Shown here: in pieces, positions 8,960 through 17,607 of the stretch | Layout of the letters: every line of letters begins with the position of its first letter | Numbering within the stretch: position 1 is the stretch's first letter | Source of the DNA: Sulfurovum indicum | Lineage (GTDB): Bacteria > Campylobacterota > Campylobacteria > Campylobacterales > Sulfurovaceae | Direction: 5' to 3' | Assembly (NCBI RefSeq): GCF_014931715.1 | Contig: NZ_CP063164.1 | Coordinates: 186,001-250,000 of the forward strand | Length of the DNA: 64,000 bases | Position numbers and translations under genes: made by a program | The notes under the pieces: model-generated | The model's database searches: none | What the model was told of the DNA's origin: nothing | The model's input: only the letters and a program-made list of their open reading frames with translations

Positions 8960-9035
8960 GGGGGCTTAGCTCAGCTGGGAGAGCGCTTCGCTGGCAGCGA
9001 AGAGGTCGTCGGTTCGATCCCGATAGTCTCCACCA
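8960..9035 (+). tRNA. tRNA-Ala(GGC)
   Basis: The cloverleaf folds fully: acceptor GGGGGCT/AGTCTCC with two G-U pairs, D-arm, anticodon stem CTTCG/CGAAG with loop CTGGCAG (anticodon GGC), and T-loop TTCGATC. The CCA end is encoded at 9033-9035. Confidence 0.96.
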
Positions 9036-9145
9036 CTCTTTTATTTCAATACACTCCACATAGAAATACTTCTTGCCAAATTTACTCTTTTTTCAATCGA
9101 TACTGTTTGTTTTATCAAAATGTTTTAATTTAAAACATATTTAAA

Positions 9146-9171
9146 AGTTCAGTTCATATTTAGTTCATATT
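9146..9171 (+). promoter_or_regulatory. direct repeats upstream of the DUF302 lipoprotein gene
   Basis: AGTTCATATT occurs at 9151-9160 and again at 9162-9171, an 11-nt period (one helical turn). A partial AGTTC lies at 9146-9150. Tandem sites with this spacing are typical of OmpR-type response regulator operators; that reading is inference. The 9036-9214 interval is otherwise AT-rich with no gene. Confidence 0.4.
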
Positions 9172-9214
9172 AATTATATAGAATAAATTATTCTAATAAT
9201 AGGAGACATTAACG

Positions 9215-10447
9215 ATGAAATATTCAAACATACTAGGCTCAGTTGCATTCTCTGCACTTTTACTTATGGGAACCACCGGTTGCAATAGTGAAAATGACAT
9301 ACTTGCGGCAGAGGAAACGGTTTCACCGTATCAACGCGTGGCGGTTATCCCGGGCACATGGGATGATGTGAATGCAATAGCAACCAAAATTGCACAAATG
9401 ACTATATACAGTGATGAAAACCAAACTCTCGGATATCCTACCAACTGGGTTATTGCCGGTGCAAACCTTGCTGGGGGAGAGACAGATGACGGACTGGATG
9501 ACCTGCTGCCGATCCCTGCTATCGGAGGAAAAAGCCGTGTGATAGAGTTCTGTAACAAAGCCTATGCGACCGCAGCTATTGAAACAGGACGGTTCCATGG
9601 TTCTGCACTCCCATGTGAGGTTTCTGTTCACAGTGACGGTACAAATGTCTATGTCGATATGTTGGATGCTGAAGCGATCTTCAATATATTTTTTACAGAT
9701 GCCAAAGACAACTTTACCGATGCGGAGAATGCTGAGTTTGCAAAACTTGCTTCTGCGGTAAAAAGCGAATTACGCGGAATGGTCAAGGCTGCTCTGGAAG
9801 ATGACAACGGGGCAAGCGGATCGGCTGCAGTTGACTATACGGAGTCAACACTGGCAATGGGACCGGTATTCACACAAGAGAAGATCGATAATGAGATCTC
9901 ACTGCGTAACCCGTATATTGTCTACAAGTATACCGGAACCGGCACAGGTGAAGGAGGCAGTTTTACACTGGATGATGCAGATACGCTAGCACGTGAGATC
10001 ATTGCAAAACTGGGAACAGATACGGCAACGGCAGATACAAATGTGCCGGGAGTATCACAAGATTCGGCATGGAGATCGGGAAGACCGGATCCGATCTCTA
10101 TACCAAATGTGAAAGTGGTTGAAGCCTGTTCCCCAAAATATGCAGCAAAAGCAACGGCCTTGGGCAATGAGTATATTACTGCACTGCCATGCGAAATTAC
10201 GGTATATGTTGACGAAACAGATCCGACAGGCCAGACACTGGCTATCAGCTTTTTAAATCCCAATTTTATGTTTGGAACTATGTTTGAAGGCGCTGTGGAA
10301 AAAGCTTACATGGAGGGTACGCTCAGTAAAGCAGATATGATCGAGTACAGTACGCTTGCCGATGTTGTTTTTGCTGATTTGAGACTGATCGTGGATGCAG
10401 CTGTTCAGGGCAGTGTACTGGGATTGGCTGTTCCTCAGTCGCTTTAG
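9215..10447 (+). CDS. lipoprotein with two DUF302-like domains
   Basis: The 410-residue protein starts with a signal peptide ending MGTTGC (Cys23, probable lipidation site). Two related halves follow, about residues 40-190 and 240-400. Each has the core [FA]C(N/S)xxYAxxA ... LPCE(V/I)xV, namely VIEFCNKAYATAAIET...ALPCEVSVHSDG and VVEACSPKYAAKATAL...ALPCEITVYVDE, which resembles DUF302. DUF302 function is unknown. The gene stands alone after tRNA-Ala with direct repeats in its promoter region and ends at a hairpin at 10461. Confidence 0.75.
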   Translation: MKYSNILGSVAFSALLLMGTTGCNSENDILAAEETVSPYQRVAVIPGTWDDVNAIATKIAQMTIYSDENQTLGYPTNWVIAGANLAGGETDDGLDDLLPIPAIGGKSRVIEFCNKAYATAAIETGRFHGSALPCEVSVHSDGTNVYVDMLDAEAIFNIFFTDAKDNFTDAENAEFAKLASAVKSELRGMVKAALEDDNGASGSAAVDYTESTLAMGPVFTQEKIDNEISLRNPYIVYKYTGTGTGEGGSFTLDDADTLAREIIAKLGTDTATADTNVPGVSQDSAWRSGRPDPISIPNVKVVEACSPKYAAKATALGNEYITALPCEITVYVDETDPTGQTLAISFLNPNFMFGTMFEGAVEKAYMEGTLSKADMIEYSTLADVVFADLRLIVDAAVQGSVLGLAVPQSL

Positions 10448-10460
10448 AACCCAATCTTCC

Positions 10461-10483
10461 GATTCCGGATTTCTTCCGGAGTC
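10461..10483 (+). terminator. hairpin after the DUF302 lipoprotein gene
   Basis: GATTCCGGA (10461-10469) pairs with TCCGGAGTC (10475-10483) with one G-U pair. There is no strong T-tract after it, so terminator function is likely but not certain. Confidence 0.45.
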
Positions 10484-10637
10484 ATACTCCCCCATAGACA
10501 CTACATACTATAGAAAGACCAAAAGCTATACTCCTTCTCGTAATATAGTACCGGGATGAAGTTTTATTAGCAAAAGGGATTATAGATTTGAATTGGTGTC
10601 AAGTAAGTTTCAGTTGATATAATTTGAGTAGTTGTAT

Positions 10638-10712
10638 TGGTGACCCCTAGGAGACTCGAACTCCTGTGGCATGGATGAAAACCATGAATCCTAACCGCTA
10701 GATGAAGGGGCC
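10638..10712 (-). tRNA. tRNA-Glu(TTC), copy 1
   Basis: On the minus strand the cloverleaf has acceptor GGCCCCT/AGGGGTC, anticodon stem CATGG/CCATG with loop TTTTCAT (anticodon TTC), and an encoded CCA. The 75-nt gene is identical by eye to the copy at 10749-10823. Confidence 0.96.
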
Positions 10713-10748
10713 GCAATAGTAATGAAAATAGTATAGACAAGAGATAAA

Positions 10749-10823
10749 TGGTGACCCCTAGGAGACTCGAACTCCTGTGGCATGGATGAAAACCATGAAT
10801 CCTAACCGCTAGATGAAGGGGCC
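10749..10823 (-). tRNA. tRNA-Glu(TTC), copy 2
   Basis: Same sequence, fold and encoded CCA as the copy 111 bp away. The two are probably transcribed together toward lower coordinates from a promoter with TATAAT at 10844-10849 on the minus strand. Confidence 0.96.
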
Positions 10824-10843
10824 ATTTACAACTTGTGGACGGA

Positions 10844-10849
10844 ATTATA
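10844..10849 (-). promoter_or_regulatory. -10 box for the tRNA-Glu pair
   Basis: ATTATA on the plus strand reads TATAAT on the minus strand, 20 bp before the first tRNA-Glu. No good -35 box was found, as is usual for Campylobacterota sigma-70 promoters. Confidence 0.5.
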
Positions 10850-10883
10850 TAAACTGAATGCTTAAAAAACTCTTAAAATAGGG

Positions 10884-10889
10884 TATAAT
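10884..10889 (+). promoter_or_regulatory. -10 box for the small lipoprotein gene
   Basis: TATAAT preceded by an A/T-rich tract lies 26 bp before the ATG at 10916. It faces away from the tRNA-Glu promoter, so this 70-bp interval serves both directions. Confidence 0.5.
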
Positions 10890-10915
10890 TTTATTAAAAA
10901 TCCAAAGAGGTCTTG

Positions 10916-11407
10916 ATGAAAGCAAAAATCTCTCTGCTGTCTTTGTTGTTGATGTTGTTTTTGCAGGCATGCAGCACACAACCCTATCTGCAGCAGAACA
11001 GTGCCTTTATTGTATTCAGAACACCAACAATGAAATATGCGGACCAGGGGTTTGTCTATATGAACAGGGAGGAGATTAAAGCAGAGGTCTATGGAAGCGG
11101 CCAGGCACTCTTCTCTCTGAAGATCAATAAAGACTCTGTCTGTACCGGCCGATTTTCCTGTTTAAGCCGAAGAGCTTTTACCGATAAAGTTCTCTCTCCT
11201 TATTATCCGGATGATACGATAGAACAGATATTTCGTTCTGTTCCGGTCTTTAACGGGGAAAAGGTTTGGAAAAAACGTAACGGCTTTACACAAAAACTTA
11301 TCAAACCGAATAAATATCATATTGACTATAGTGTTTTAAATAATGAAACAATTTTTCGTGATACAATCAATCATATTGTGATCAAGATCAAACGGATGAG
11401 AGGTTAA
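10916..11407 (+). CDS. small putative lipoprotein of unknown function
   Basis: The 163-residue protein has a signal peptide with lipobox LFLQAC, so a lipid-anchored periplasmic or outer membrane location is expected. The mature part has two cysteines close together (VCTGRFSC) and a lysine-rich C-terminus (YHIDYSV ... VIKIKRMRG). No family was recognised. A TTG at 10913 is in frame, but ATG 10916 fits the AGAGG ribosome site better. nfo starts 1 bp after its stop, so the two are co-transcribed. Confidence 0.75.
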   Translation: MKAKISLLSLLLMLFLQACSTQPYLQQNSAFIVFRTPTMKYADQGFVYMNREEIKAEVYGSGQALFSLKINKDSVCTGRFSCLSRRAFTDKVLSPYYPDDTIEQIFRSVPVFNGEKVWKKRNGFTQKLIKPNKYHIDYSVLNNETIFRDTINHIVIKIKRMRG

Positions 11408-11408
11408 A

Positions 11409-12299
11409 ATGAAATTTGTCGGAGCACACGTCAGTGCCAGTGGCGGAGTAGAAAATGCACCGCTTAATGCTATGAAGATAGGTGCAAAAGCTTTTGCACT
11501 TTTTACCAAGAATCAGCGTCAATGGGTGGCTAAACCGTTGGAGTCCAAGAGTATTGATGCTTTTCAGAAAAATCTTGAACTCTCCGGGATATTGCCAAAA
11601 CATGTACTTCCCCACGACTCCTATCTGATCAACCTGGGACATCCCGAAGCAGACAAGCTGGAAAAATCGCGCAATGCGTTCATTGATGAGCTGGAACGTT
11701 GTCGTATTTTAGGGTTGGACAAGCTTAATTTTCATCCCGGGTCACACTTGGTAAAGATTCCCAAAAAAGATCCTTTGTATGAAGAGAAGATGATGGAGGC
11801 GGAACTGCATTGTCTGGATGTGATTGCCGAGTCGATGAACCGTGCCATCGATGCGACAGCAAATTCCAATGTCAAACTGATTATCGAGAATACGGCAGGA
11901 CAGGGAAGCAACCTCGGTTACAGATTCGAGCATTTGGCACACTTGATCGACAAGGTTGAAGACAAAAGCCGCGTAGGTGTCTGTCTTGACACCTGTCACA
12001 CCTTCACTGCAGGTTACGATTTGCGTACAAAAGAAGCCTATGATGAGACAATGGAGGCATTTGACCGTATTGTCGGAGCTGAATATCTGATGGGTATGCA
12101 CATTAATGACTCCAAACCGCCGCTTGGTTCCAGGGTTGACAGGCATCACTCTCTGGGCTTGGGAGAGATAGGCTGGGATGCCTTCAGGTTCATTATGAAT
12201 GATACACGTATGGATGATATCCCATTGATCCTTGAGACGATCAATGAGGAAATCTGGGCAGAGGAGATCAAAGCACTGTATGCATTGACAGAGAGCTGA
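11409..12299 (+). CDS. nfo: endonuclease IV (apurinic/apyrimidinic endonuclease)
   Basis: Base-excision repair AP endonuclease with three metal ions. Typical start [17 protein letters not shown]. Metal ligand motifs: [63 protein letters not shown] and the C-terminal IPLILETI. Length of 296 aa is slightly longer than E. coli Nfo. It follows the small lipoprotein gene with 1 bp between them. Confidence 0.98.
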   Translation: MKFVGAHVSASGGVENAPLNAMKIGAKAFALFTKNQRQWVAKPLESKSIDAFQKNLELSGILPKHVLPHDSYLINLGHPEADKLEKSRNAFIDELERCRILGLDKLNFHPGSHLVKIPKKDPLYEEKMMEAELHCLDVIAESMNRAIDATANSNVKLIIENTAGQGSNLGYRFEHLAHLIDKVEDKSRVGVCLDTCHTFTAGYDLRTKEAYDETMEAFDRIVGAEYLMGMHINDSKPPLGSRVDRHHSLGLGEIGWDAFRFIMNDTRMDDIPLILETINEEIWAEEIKALYALTES

Positions 12300-12316
12300 T
12301 GCATACATCTGTTTGG

Positions 12317-12370
12317 ACTTGACTCAGGATCTTGAGGGAAAGGTCCTGAGTCAAGTTCAGTGCAACTGAA
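12317..12370 (+). terminator. long inverted repeat plus second hairpin after nfo
   Basis: ACTTGACTCAGGATC (12317-12331) pairs with GGTCCTGAGTCAAGT (12342-12356) with one mismatch or G-U pair. TTCAG (12356-12360) and CTGAA (12366-12370) form a second small stem. There is no T-tract, and the AAGGAGGA ribosome site of the lipase gene follows at once. It may terminate, or may act in the lipase leader. Confidence 0.5.
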
Positions 12371-12389
12371 CATTTAAAGGAGGAGAATG

Positions 12390-13640
12390 ATGAAATACAG
12401 TATGACAAAAGCTCTATTGGCAATGTCGGTTGTTTTTTTCGTAGGGTGCGGCGGAGGCAGTCTGGAGCAACCTGCAAACGAAACAGTGGTCGGAGGTGAA
12501 GTTGTTGTTGATCTTGATGGAGAGACGATCAAGCAGAGTTTACTGCAGGCAGGGACACCGGGAGTAGATGCCTCTACAACCGTTTATGGGTACAAAGCCT
12601 ATAAAATTCCCTATAAAACAACGGATGAAGAGGGGAATATTGTTGATGTATCCGGTTTGATGGTTGTTCCAACAGGTGTACCGGAAGCTATGACCGCAGC
12701 AGGTTTCTCTCTTGTCAGTGATTCTCATGGTACTATTTTTGCCAACTGGGAGGCACCGACAGAAATTGCATCGCTGACCAACGCTCCAGACGGAGCCCCT
12801 GTTATTCTGACATCACTGGCAGCATTTGTAACGCTCCAGGCGGACTATATAGGGTTTGGTGATTCGGTCGACCATTATCATCCGTTTGTTCTGAAAAAGT
12901 CCTTGGCTAATGCAACAGTTGACTTTATCAAGGCGGCAAAAGAGTTTGCATCCAACAACAATATTCCTTTGAACGGGCAACTCTTTTTAACGGGATACAG
13001 TGAGGGCGGGTATGCATCCGTGGCTGCGTTGGAAAAGATTGAAAATGAGGGTGAGTTGCAAGTGACAGTTGCCGCGCCGATGGCTGGTCCGTATATTATG
13101 GATGGTCTGGCCGCTCAGGTTTTGTCTCTCGATACACTGAGTGTTCCCTCTTTTATGGCAGATGTTGCATATGCATATACAAAAGCCTATGGACAAGAGA
13201 TCACTTCTGTACTCAATGAACCTTATGCCTCCAAACTCGATGGACTGTTCGACGGGACAAAAACACGTTTGGAGATTGATCCGGAGTTGACAACGGTAAC
13301 TACAGGACCTGACGGTCTTTTTACGGAAAGCTTTGTTAGCGGATTTTTTTCCGGAAACTGGTTTACACTGGCTGCGAACGAAAACAATGTACATACCTGG
13401 GGACCAAGTACACCTGTAAAGTTGCTGCACTGTAAAGGTGATGATGTAATTCCTTATGATATTTCTGTATATACACAGCAGACTATGGTCGGATACGGCG
13501 CACAAAGTGTTGAGCTTATTCCTGTCGAGGATACACTGGGACTGGGTACTACGGTAGGTCATGCTGAGTGTGCGCTTCTTGCCTATGGTATAGCGGCAAA
13601 TATTTTTGCTCAAACACGTCAGGCAACAATAGGATATTAG
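12390..13640 (+). CDS. lipase/esterase lipoprotein (alpha/beta hydrolase)
   Basis: The protein has a signal peptide with lipobox VFFVGC, then an alpha/beta hydrolase of about 390 aa. The nucleophile elbow is GYSEGG (about residue 208), preceded by LNGQLFLT. A candidate acid/His end is DDVIPYDISVY...VGHAECALLAYG (His in GHAEC). It resembles secreted lipases, so exported lipid or ester hydrolysis is the likely role. ATG 12390 is preferred over 12387 for spacing from AAGGAGGA. It is the first of a three-gene operon with the FadL-type porin and the acyl-CoA ligase. Confidence 0.8.
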   Translation: MKYSMTKALLAMSVVFFVGCGGGSLEQPANETVVGGEVVVDLDGETIKQSLLQAGTPGVDASTTVYGYKAYKIPYKTTDEEGNIVDVSGLMVVPTGVPEAMTAAGFSLVSDSHGTIFANWEAPTEIASLTNAPDGAPVILTSLAAFVTLQADYIGFGDSVDHYHPFVLKKSLANATVDFIKAAKEFASNNNIPLNGQLFLTGYSEGGYASVAALEKIENEGELQVTVAAPMAGPYIMDGLAAQVLSLDTLSVPSFMADVAYAYTKAYGQEITSVLNEPYASKLDGLFDGTKTRLEIDPELTTVTTGPDGLFTESFVSGFFSGNWFTLAANENNVHTWGPSTPVKLLHCKGDDVIPYDISVYTQQTMVGYGAQSVELIPVEDTLGLGTTVGHAECALLAYGIAANIFAQTRQATIGY

Positions 13641-13650
13641 GAGAAAATCA

Positions 13651-14874
13651 ATGAAAAAGATAATCGTACTTTCAACATTGGCCGGCAGCCTGCTGTTAGG
13701 CGGAGCCTACAAACTACCGGAACAGTCACTGAACTCTATGGCACTTGGTGCAGCATATGTGGCACATACAACTGAGGCGGATACTGCATACTTTAACCCG
13801 GCAAATATGGCATTCATGGGAGACAAACAGTATATTGACGGAGCGGTAACCTTGATTCGTCTGCCGTCGAATGTCTATACACTGATAGACCCTTATTCCG
13901 GTGAATCGAAAACAGAAAATATAGTTGTACCTACAATACACTATGTTGCTGCACCTGCAGGTGATTTCAGGTGGGGGGTCAGTATAGCAGTTCCAGGCGG
14001 TTTGACAAAGAGGTGGGACTCTGCCTATCAAAAACTCTATGCAGAAGAGTTTACTCTGAAAAATGTGGAAGTCAACCCTGTAGTATCATATAAGATCAAT
14101 GAGAAGTTTGCAGTAGGTGGAGGGGTTCGCCTTGTTTACAGCGAAGGTGTTGTCAAAAGTGACGGTAGGGAAACTACTCCGTATCCTATTGCAAGAGAGA
14201 TGGAAGGGAATACGATTGAGTTCGGATATAATCTTGCCGTGACCTACCGCCCGACAGATGATATCTCTATGGCAGTGACCTACCGCTCCAACATTGATCT
14301 GAATGAAGAGGGTGAAGCAAATCTTTATTTTGGCGGCGTAGGAGAGCAGTATGATGCTGAGGTTTCAGTTCCTCTTCCTGCAGCACTCAATATAGCAGTA
14401 TCCAAAACATGGAATAATAGATTCACACTCGAGTTTGTTTATGAACGAACCTACTGGTCTGCCTATAAAAGCCTCGACTTTAATTACGACCAGGATATTT
14501 TGAATCCTGTGCTTGAGGAAGCATTTAATACGCCTATTCCCAAAAACTGGAAGGATACCAACACTTTCAGGGTCGGTGCGACCATAGAAATGGATAAAAT
14601 AACGATGATGATGGGATTTGCGATCGACGAAACGCCTGTGCCGGAAGAGACACTCGGGTTTGAGCTTCCTGACAGTGATGCCAAGGTCTTCTCTATGGGA
14701 TTCCGTTATCAGCAGACTGAGAGTCTCTCCTGGGGAGCTGCTTTTTTGTATGACAGCAAAGAGAGTCGATCTATAACGCCGGGGGTTAATTCCAACGAGG
14801 TTCTTGCCAATGGGGGAAGTTTCCACGAAGGAGGTGCATACTTGACAACAATAGGTGTATCATACGAGTATTAA
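13651..14874 (+). CDS. FadL-family outer membrane transporter
   Basis: Long-chain fatty acid or hydrophobic compound channel. Signal peptide to about residue 19 (LLLGGA), then the FadL/TodX start KLPEQSLNSMALGAAYVAHTTEADTAYFNPANMAF; the NPAN motif is typical. The rest shows beta-strand alternation and ends in an aromatic strand (TTIGVSYEY). Length is 407 aa. It follows the lipase by 10 bp and precedes the acyl-CoA ligase by 1 bp. Substrate is inferred from that context. Confidence 0.9.
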   Translation: MKKIIVLSTLAGSLLLGGAYKLPEQSLNSMALGAAYVAHTTEADTAYFNPANMAFMGDKQYIDGAVTLIRLPSNVYTLIDPYSGESKTENIVVPTIHYVAAPAGDFRWGVSIAVPGGLTKRWDSAYQKLYAEEFTLKNVEVNPVVSYKINEKFAVGGGVRLVYSEGVVKSDGRETTPYPIAREMEGNTIEFGYNLAVTYRPTDDISMAVTYRSNIDLNEEGEANLYFGGVGEQYDAEVSVPLPAALNIAVSKTWNNRFTLEFVYERTYWSAYKSLDFNYDQDILNPVLEEAFNTPIPKNWKDTNTFRVGATIEMDKITMMMGFAIDETPVPEETLGFELPDSDAKVFSMGFRYQQTESLSWGAAFLYDSKESRSITPGVNSNEVLANGGSFHEGGAYLTTIGVSYEY

Positions 14875-14875
14875 T

Positions 14876-16426
14876 ATGAGCTATCAGTTTAACAATTTTT
14901 ATGAACTCATTGTATACCATGCAAAAAAGCGAAAGAACAAAACAGCACTTTTTGTGGATAATGAGAAGATATCTTACGGTGAACTTCTCTCAAAGGCAGA
15001 CAGGCTTGCAGGGTTTTTGGCAGAGAAAGGGGTGAAAGAGGGTGACAGGGTCGCACTCTTCTTGCGAAATTCCCCAGAGTTTATCTATACAGTTTTTGCG
15101 GCTTCCAAACTGGGAGCTATTCTGGTTCCTGTAAATACTTTTTTAAAAGAGGAAGAGCTCAGCTATATTCTTGAAGACAGCGGCAGTTCCGTATTGGTAG
15201 CTTCTGCTATACATGACAAAGTAGTCAACTACAGCCAGGCAAGCAGGCTTTGCAGGTTCATTCTCTGGGAAGGTGATGTGCTGGTCGAAGGTGAACAGCA
15301 TCACTATTTTGAAGAAGCGTTTAGGTCGGATAAAACGACAGAACATATACAGAGAGGACTTGAAGAGACAGCAGTTATTATTTATACTTCAGGAACTACA
15401 GGTAAGCCCAAAGGGGCTATGTTAAGCAATAAAAACATACTGTCAAATGCAGACTCCGGAAGAAGAACCATTAATGTAACGGCAAAAGACAGAGGGATAG
15501 TTTTTTTACCCATGTTCCACTCCTTTACCTTCTCTATCGGTGTCATCCTGCCTTTATATGTAGGAGCAAGTATCGTGATCATCAAATCACTTCAGCCCTT
15601 CTCCAATATCTTTAAACAGACACTGCTGAAGCAGGTTACAATTTTCTTTGGTATTCCTGATGTTTACAATGCTCTGGCAAAAGCAAAGCTTCCGTGGTAC
15701 TTTATGTGGTTCAACCGGATTCGTGCATTTATTTCCGGTGCTGCAGCACTGCAGCCTAAAACACTTGAGGCCATGGCAAACAAGTTTAAGCGTGCTACGC
15801 TGCTTGAAGGATACGGTTTGAGTGAAGCGAGTCCGGCTGTCTGTATGAATACATTCAAAAAACAAAAAGCCGGCTCGGTCGGGACGGCACTCTACAGTTA
15901 TGAGATGAAGATCGTTGACGAGAATATGAAGGAACTTCTGCACGGGGAGATCGGGGATATTATCGTCAAGGGAGACAATGTGATGCAGGGGTACTGGAAA
16001 CGCCCCGAAGCGACAGCAGAAACTATCGTAAACGGATGGTTGTTGACAGGCGATATGGGCTATATGGATGAAGAGGGATTTCTTTTTATTGTGGACAGAA
16101 AAAAAGACCTTATTATCTCCAAAGGGATCAATATCTACCCGCGTGAGATAGAAGAGGTGATTGATGCGTTTGCCGGGGTAAAAGCATCGGCAGTAGTTGG
16201 TGTTTTCGATGAGAAACACGGGGAGATCCCTGTCGTTTATATTGAACTTGAAGAAGGGACTGAATCACTGGATGAAGCAGGACTGAAAAAGTATCTGCGC
16301 GAACAACTGGCCAATTATAAAGTACCGAAGCAGATTCATGTTATTGATGAACTTCCGAAGAATGCCACAGGTAAAGTACTTAAGCGTGTGCTGAAAGAGA
16401 AGCTGAAGCAATCGAAAGAAGCATAG
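14876..16426 (+). CDS. AMP-dependent fatty acyl-CoA synthetase
   Basis: Activates a carboxylic acid, probably a fatty acid, to its CoA thioester using ATP. Motifs: P-loop IIYTSGTTGKPKGAML, GYGLSEASPAVC (A5), WLLTGDMGYMDEEGFLFIVDRKKD (A7-A8 with the hinge), and the C-terminal Lys region LPKNATGKVLKR. Length is 516 aa from ATG 14876, which sits 1 bp after the fadL-like stop; the ATG-less extension to 14855 overlaps that gene and is rejected. No beta-oxidation genes are visible, so the product may feed lipid synthesis. Confidence 0.92.
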   Translation: MSYQFNNFYELIVYHAKKRKNKTALFVDNEKISYGELLSKADRLAGFLAEKGVKEGDRVALFLRNSPEFIYTVFAASKLGAILVPVNTFLKEEELSYILEDSGSSVLVASAIHDKVVNYSQASRLCRFILWEGDVLVEGEQHHYFEEAFRSDKTTEHIQRGLEETAVIIYTSGTTGKPKGAMLSNKNILSNADSGRRTINVTAKDRGIVFLPMFHSFTFSIGVILPLYVGASIVIIKSLQPFSNIFKQTLLKQVTIFFGIPDVYNALAKAKLPWYFMWFNRIRAFISGAAALQPKTLEAMANKFKRATLLEGYGLSEASPAVCMNTFKKQKAGSVGTALYSYEMKIVDENMKELLHGEIGDIIVKGDNVMQGYWKRPEATAETIVNGWLLTGDMGYMDEEGFLFIVDRKKDLIISKGINIYPREIEEVIDAFAGVKASAVVGVFDEKHGEIPVVYIELEEGTESLDEAGLKKYLREQLANYKVPKQIHVIDELPKNATGKVLKRVLKEKLKQSKEA

Positions 16427-16475
16427 GTCGGGTTATCCGCCTAAAGATGATTTAAGACTCTGCAAGGGAGAAGAG

Positions 16476-17606
16476 ATCAAAGCAATAACAAATGCAAAAC
16501 TCATTATAGGGACTGAGATCATCGAAGGGTTGACACTGCTGTTGGATGAAAAGATCAGAGCTGTTGACAGGCATGTCAACATTGATGGTGCTTCTATTAT
16601 CGATGCACAAGGCTGTTTTGTAAGCCCGGGATTCATCGATCTTCATATCCACGGAAGCGGTGGTGCAGATGTGATGGATGCTACACACGAGGCACTTGAA
16701 ACCATCTCCCAGACACTTTTACAAACAGGTACAACAGCCTTTCTTGCTACAACTATGACAATGTCCCGGGAGCGGATCGATGCGGCTTTGGAGAATATCA
16801 GAGAGTACAGTGCCGGTGTGTCTGGGGCACAGATCATCGGTGTACATATGGAGGGACCGTTCATTAACCCTCTCAGGCATGGAGCACAGGATGTCAAATA
16901 TGTGGCAAAGCCGGTACTGGAAGCAGTAGAACCTCATACAGATATCGTCAAAATGATCACACTTGCACCGGAAGTGGAGGGTGGAGAGCTTTTTGTCAAG
17001 CTGTTGACAGAACATTTTCCTCATATTATTCTAAGTATTGGCCATTCCGAAGCAAACTATCATGAGACAAAAGAGAGTTTTGGGTGGGGGATCTCACATG
17101 CAACCCATCTTTTCAATGCTATGCCCCCTTATCATCACCGTGATCCCGGACTTGTCGGTGCAGTGCTTGAAAGCGATGTTACCTGTGACGTAATCGCCGA
17201 TCTGCTTCATTTGCATCCTGCCGTACTGAGACTGGTACACAGGATGAAAGAGGACAAACTCATCCTCATTACAGATGCAATGCGTGCAGGATGTATGAAG
17301 TGCGGTACCTACGAACTGGGCGGACAGGAGGTTTTGGTAAAGGATGGGAAAGCGACACTCCAAGATGGTACACTCGCAGGCAGTGTACTGAAGATGAATG
17401 AAGCACTCCGGCATATGGTAGATCATACAGCTATGTCGCTGCCACAGGCGGTATTCAGTGTAACAGAGGCACCTTCAAAGAAACTGCGACTGAACAAAGG
17501 CTGCCTGAAAGAGGGCTACGATGCCGATATTGTGATCTTTGATGAAGATTTCAGTATCATATCGACTATTGTTGCAGGTGAAGTGAAATACCAAAGGAGA
17601 ATGTAA
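16476..17606 (+). CDS. nagA: N-acetylglucosamine-6-phosphate deacetylase, apparent AUC start
   Basis: Removes acetate from GlcNAc-6-phosphate after PTS uptake. Amidohydrolase motifs: SPGFIDLHIHGSGG, HMEGPFINPLRHGAQ, SIGHSEANY, SHATHLFNAMPPYHHRDPG, LITDAMRAG. The first canonical start, TTG 16530, would remove the first beta strand. The frame is open upstream and reads (ATC)KAITNAKLIIGTEIIEG, a typical NagA N-terminus, with AAGGGAG at 16464-16470 and ATC at 16476 where ATG is expected. This gives 376 aa. Either AUC initiates, or the base is an error. crr follows after 1 bp. Confidence 0.9.
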   Translation: MKAITNAKLIIGTEIIEGLTLLLDEKIRAVDRHVNIDGASIIDAQGCFVSPGFIDLHIHGSGGADVMDATHEALETISQTLLQTGTTAFLATTMTMSRERIDAALENIREYSAGVSGAQIIGVHMEGPFINPLRHGAQDVKYVAKPVLEAVEPHTDIVKMITLAPEVEGGELFVKLLTEHFPHIILSIGHSEANYHETKESFGWGISHATHLFNAMPPYHHRDPGLVGAVLESDVTCDVIADLLHLHPAVLRLVHRMKEDKLILITDAMRAGCMKCGTYELGGQEVLVKDGKATLQDGTLAGSVLKMNEALRHMVDHTAMSLPQAVFSVTEAPSKKLRLNKGCLKEGYDADIVIFDEDFSIISTIVAGEVKYQRRM

Positions 17607-17607
17607 T

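Noticed and set aside
16530-17606. nagA as a truncated pseudogene
   Set aside because: All catalytic motifs and the C-terminus are intact; only the start codon is abnormal.
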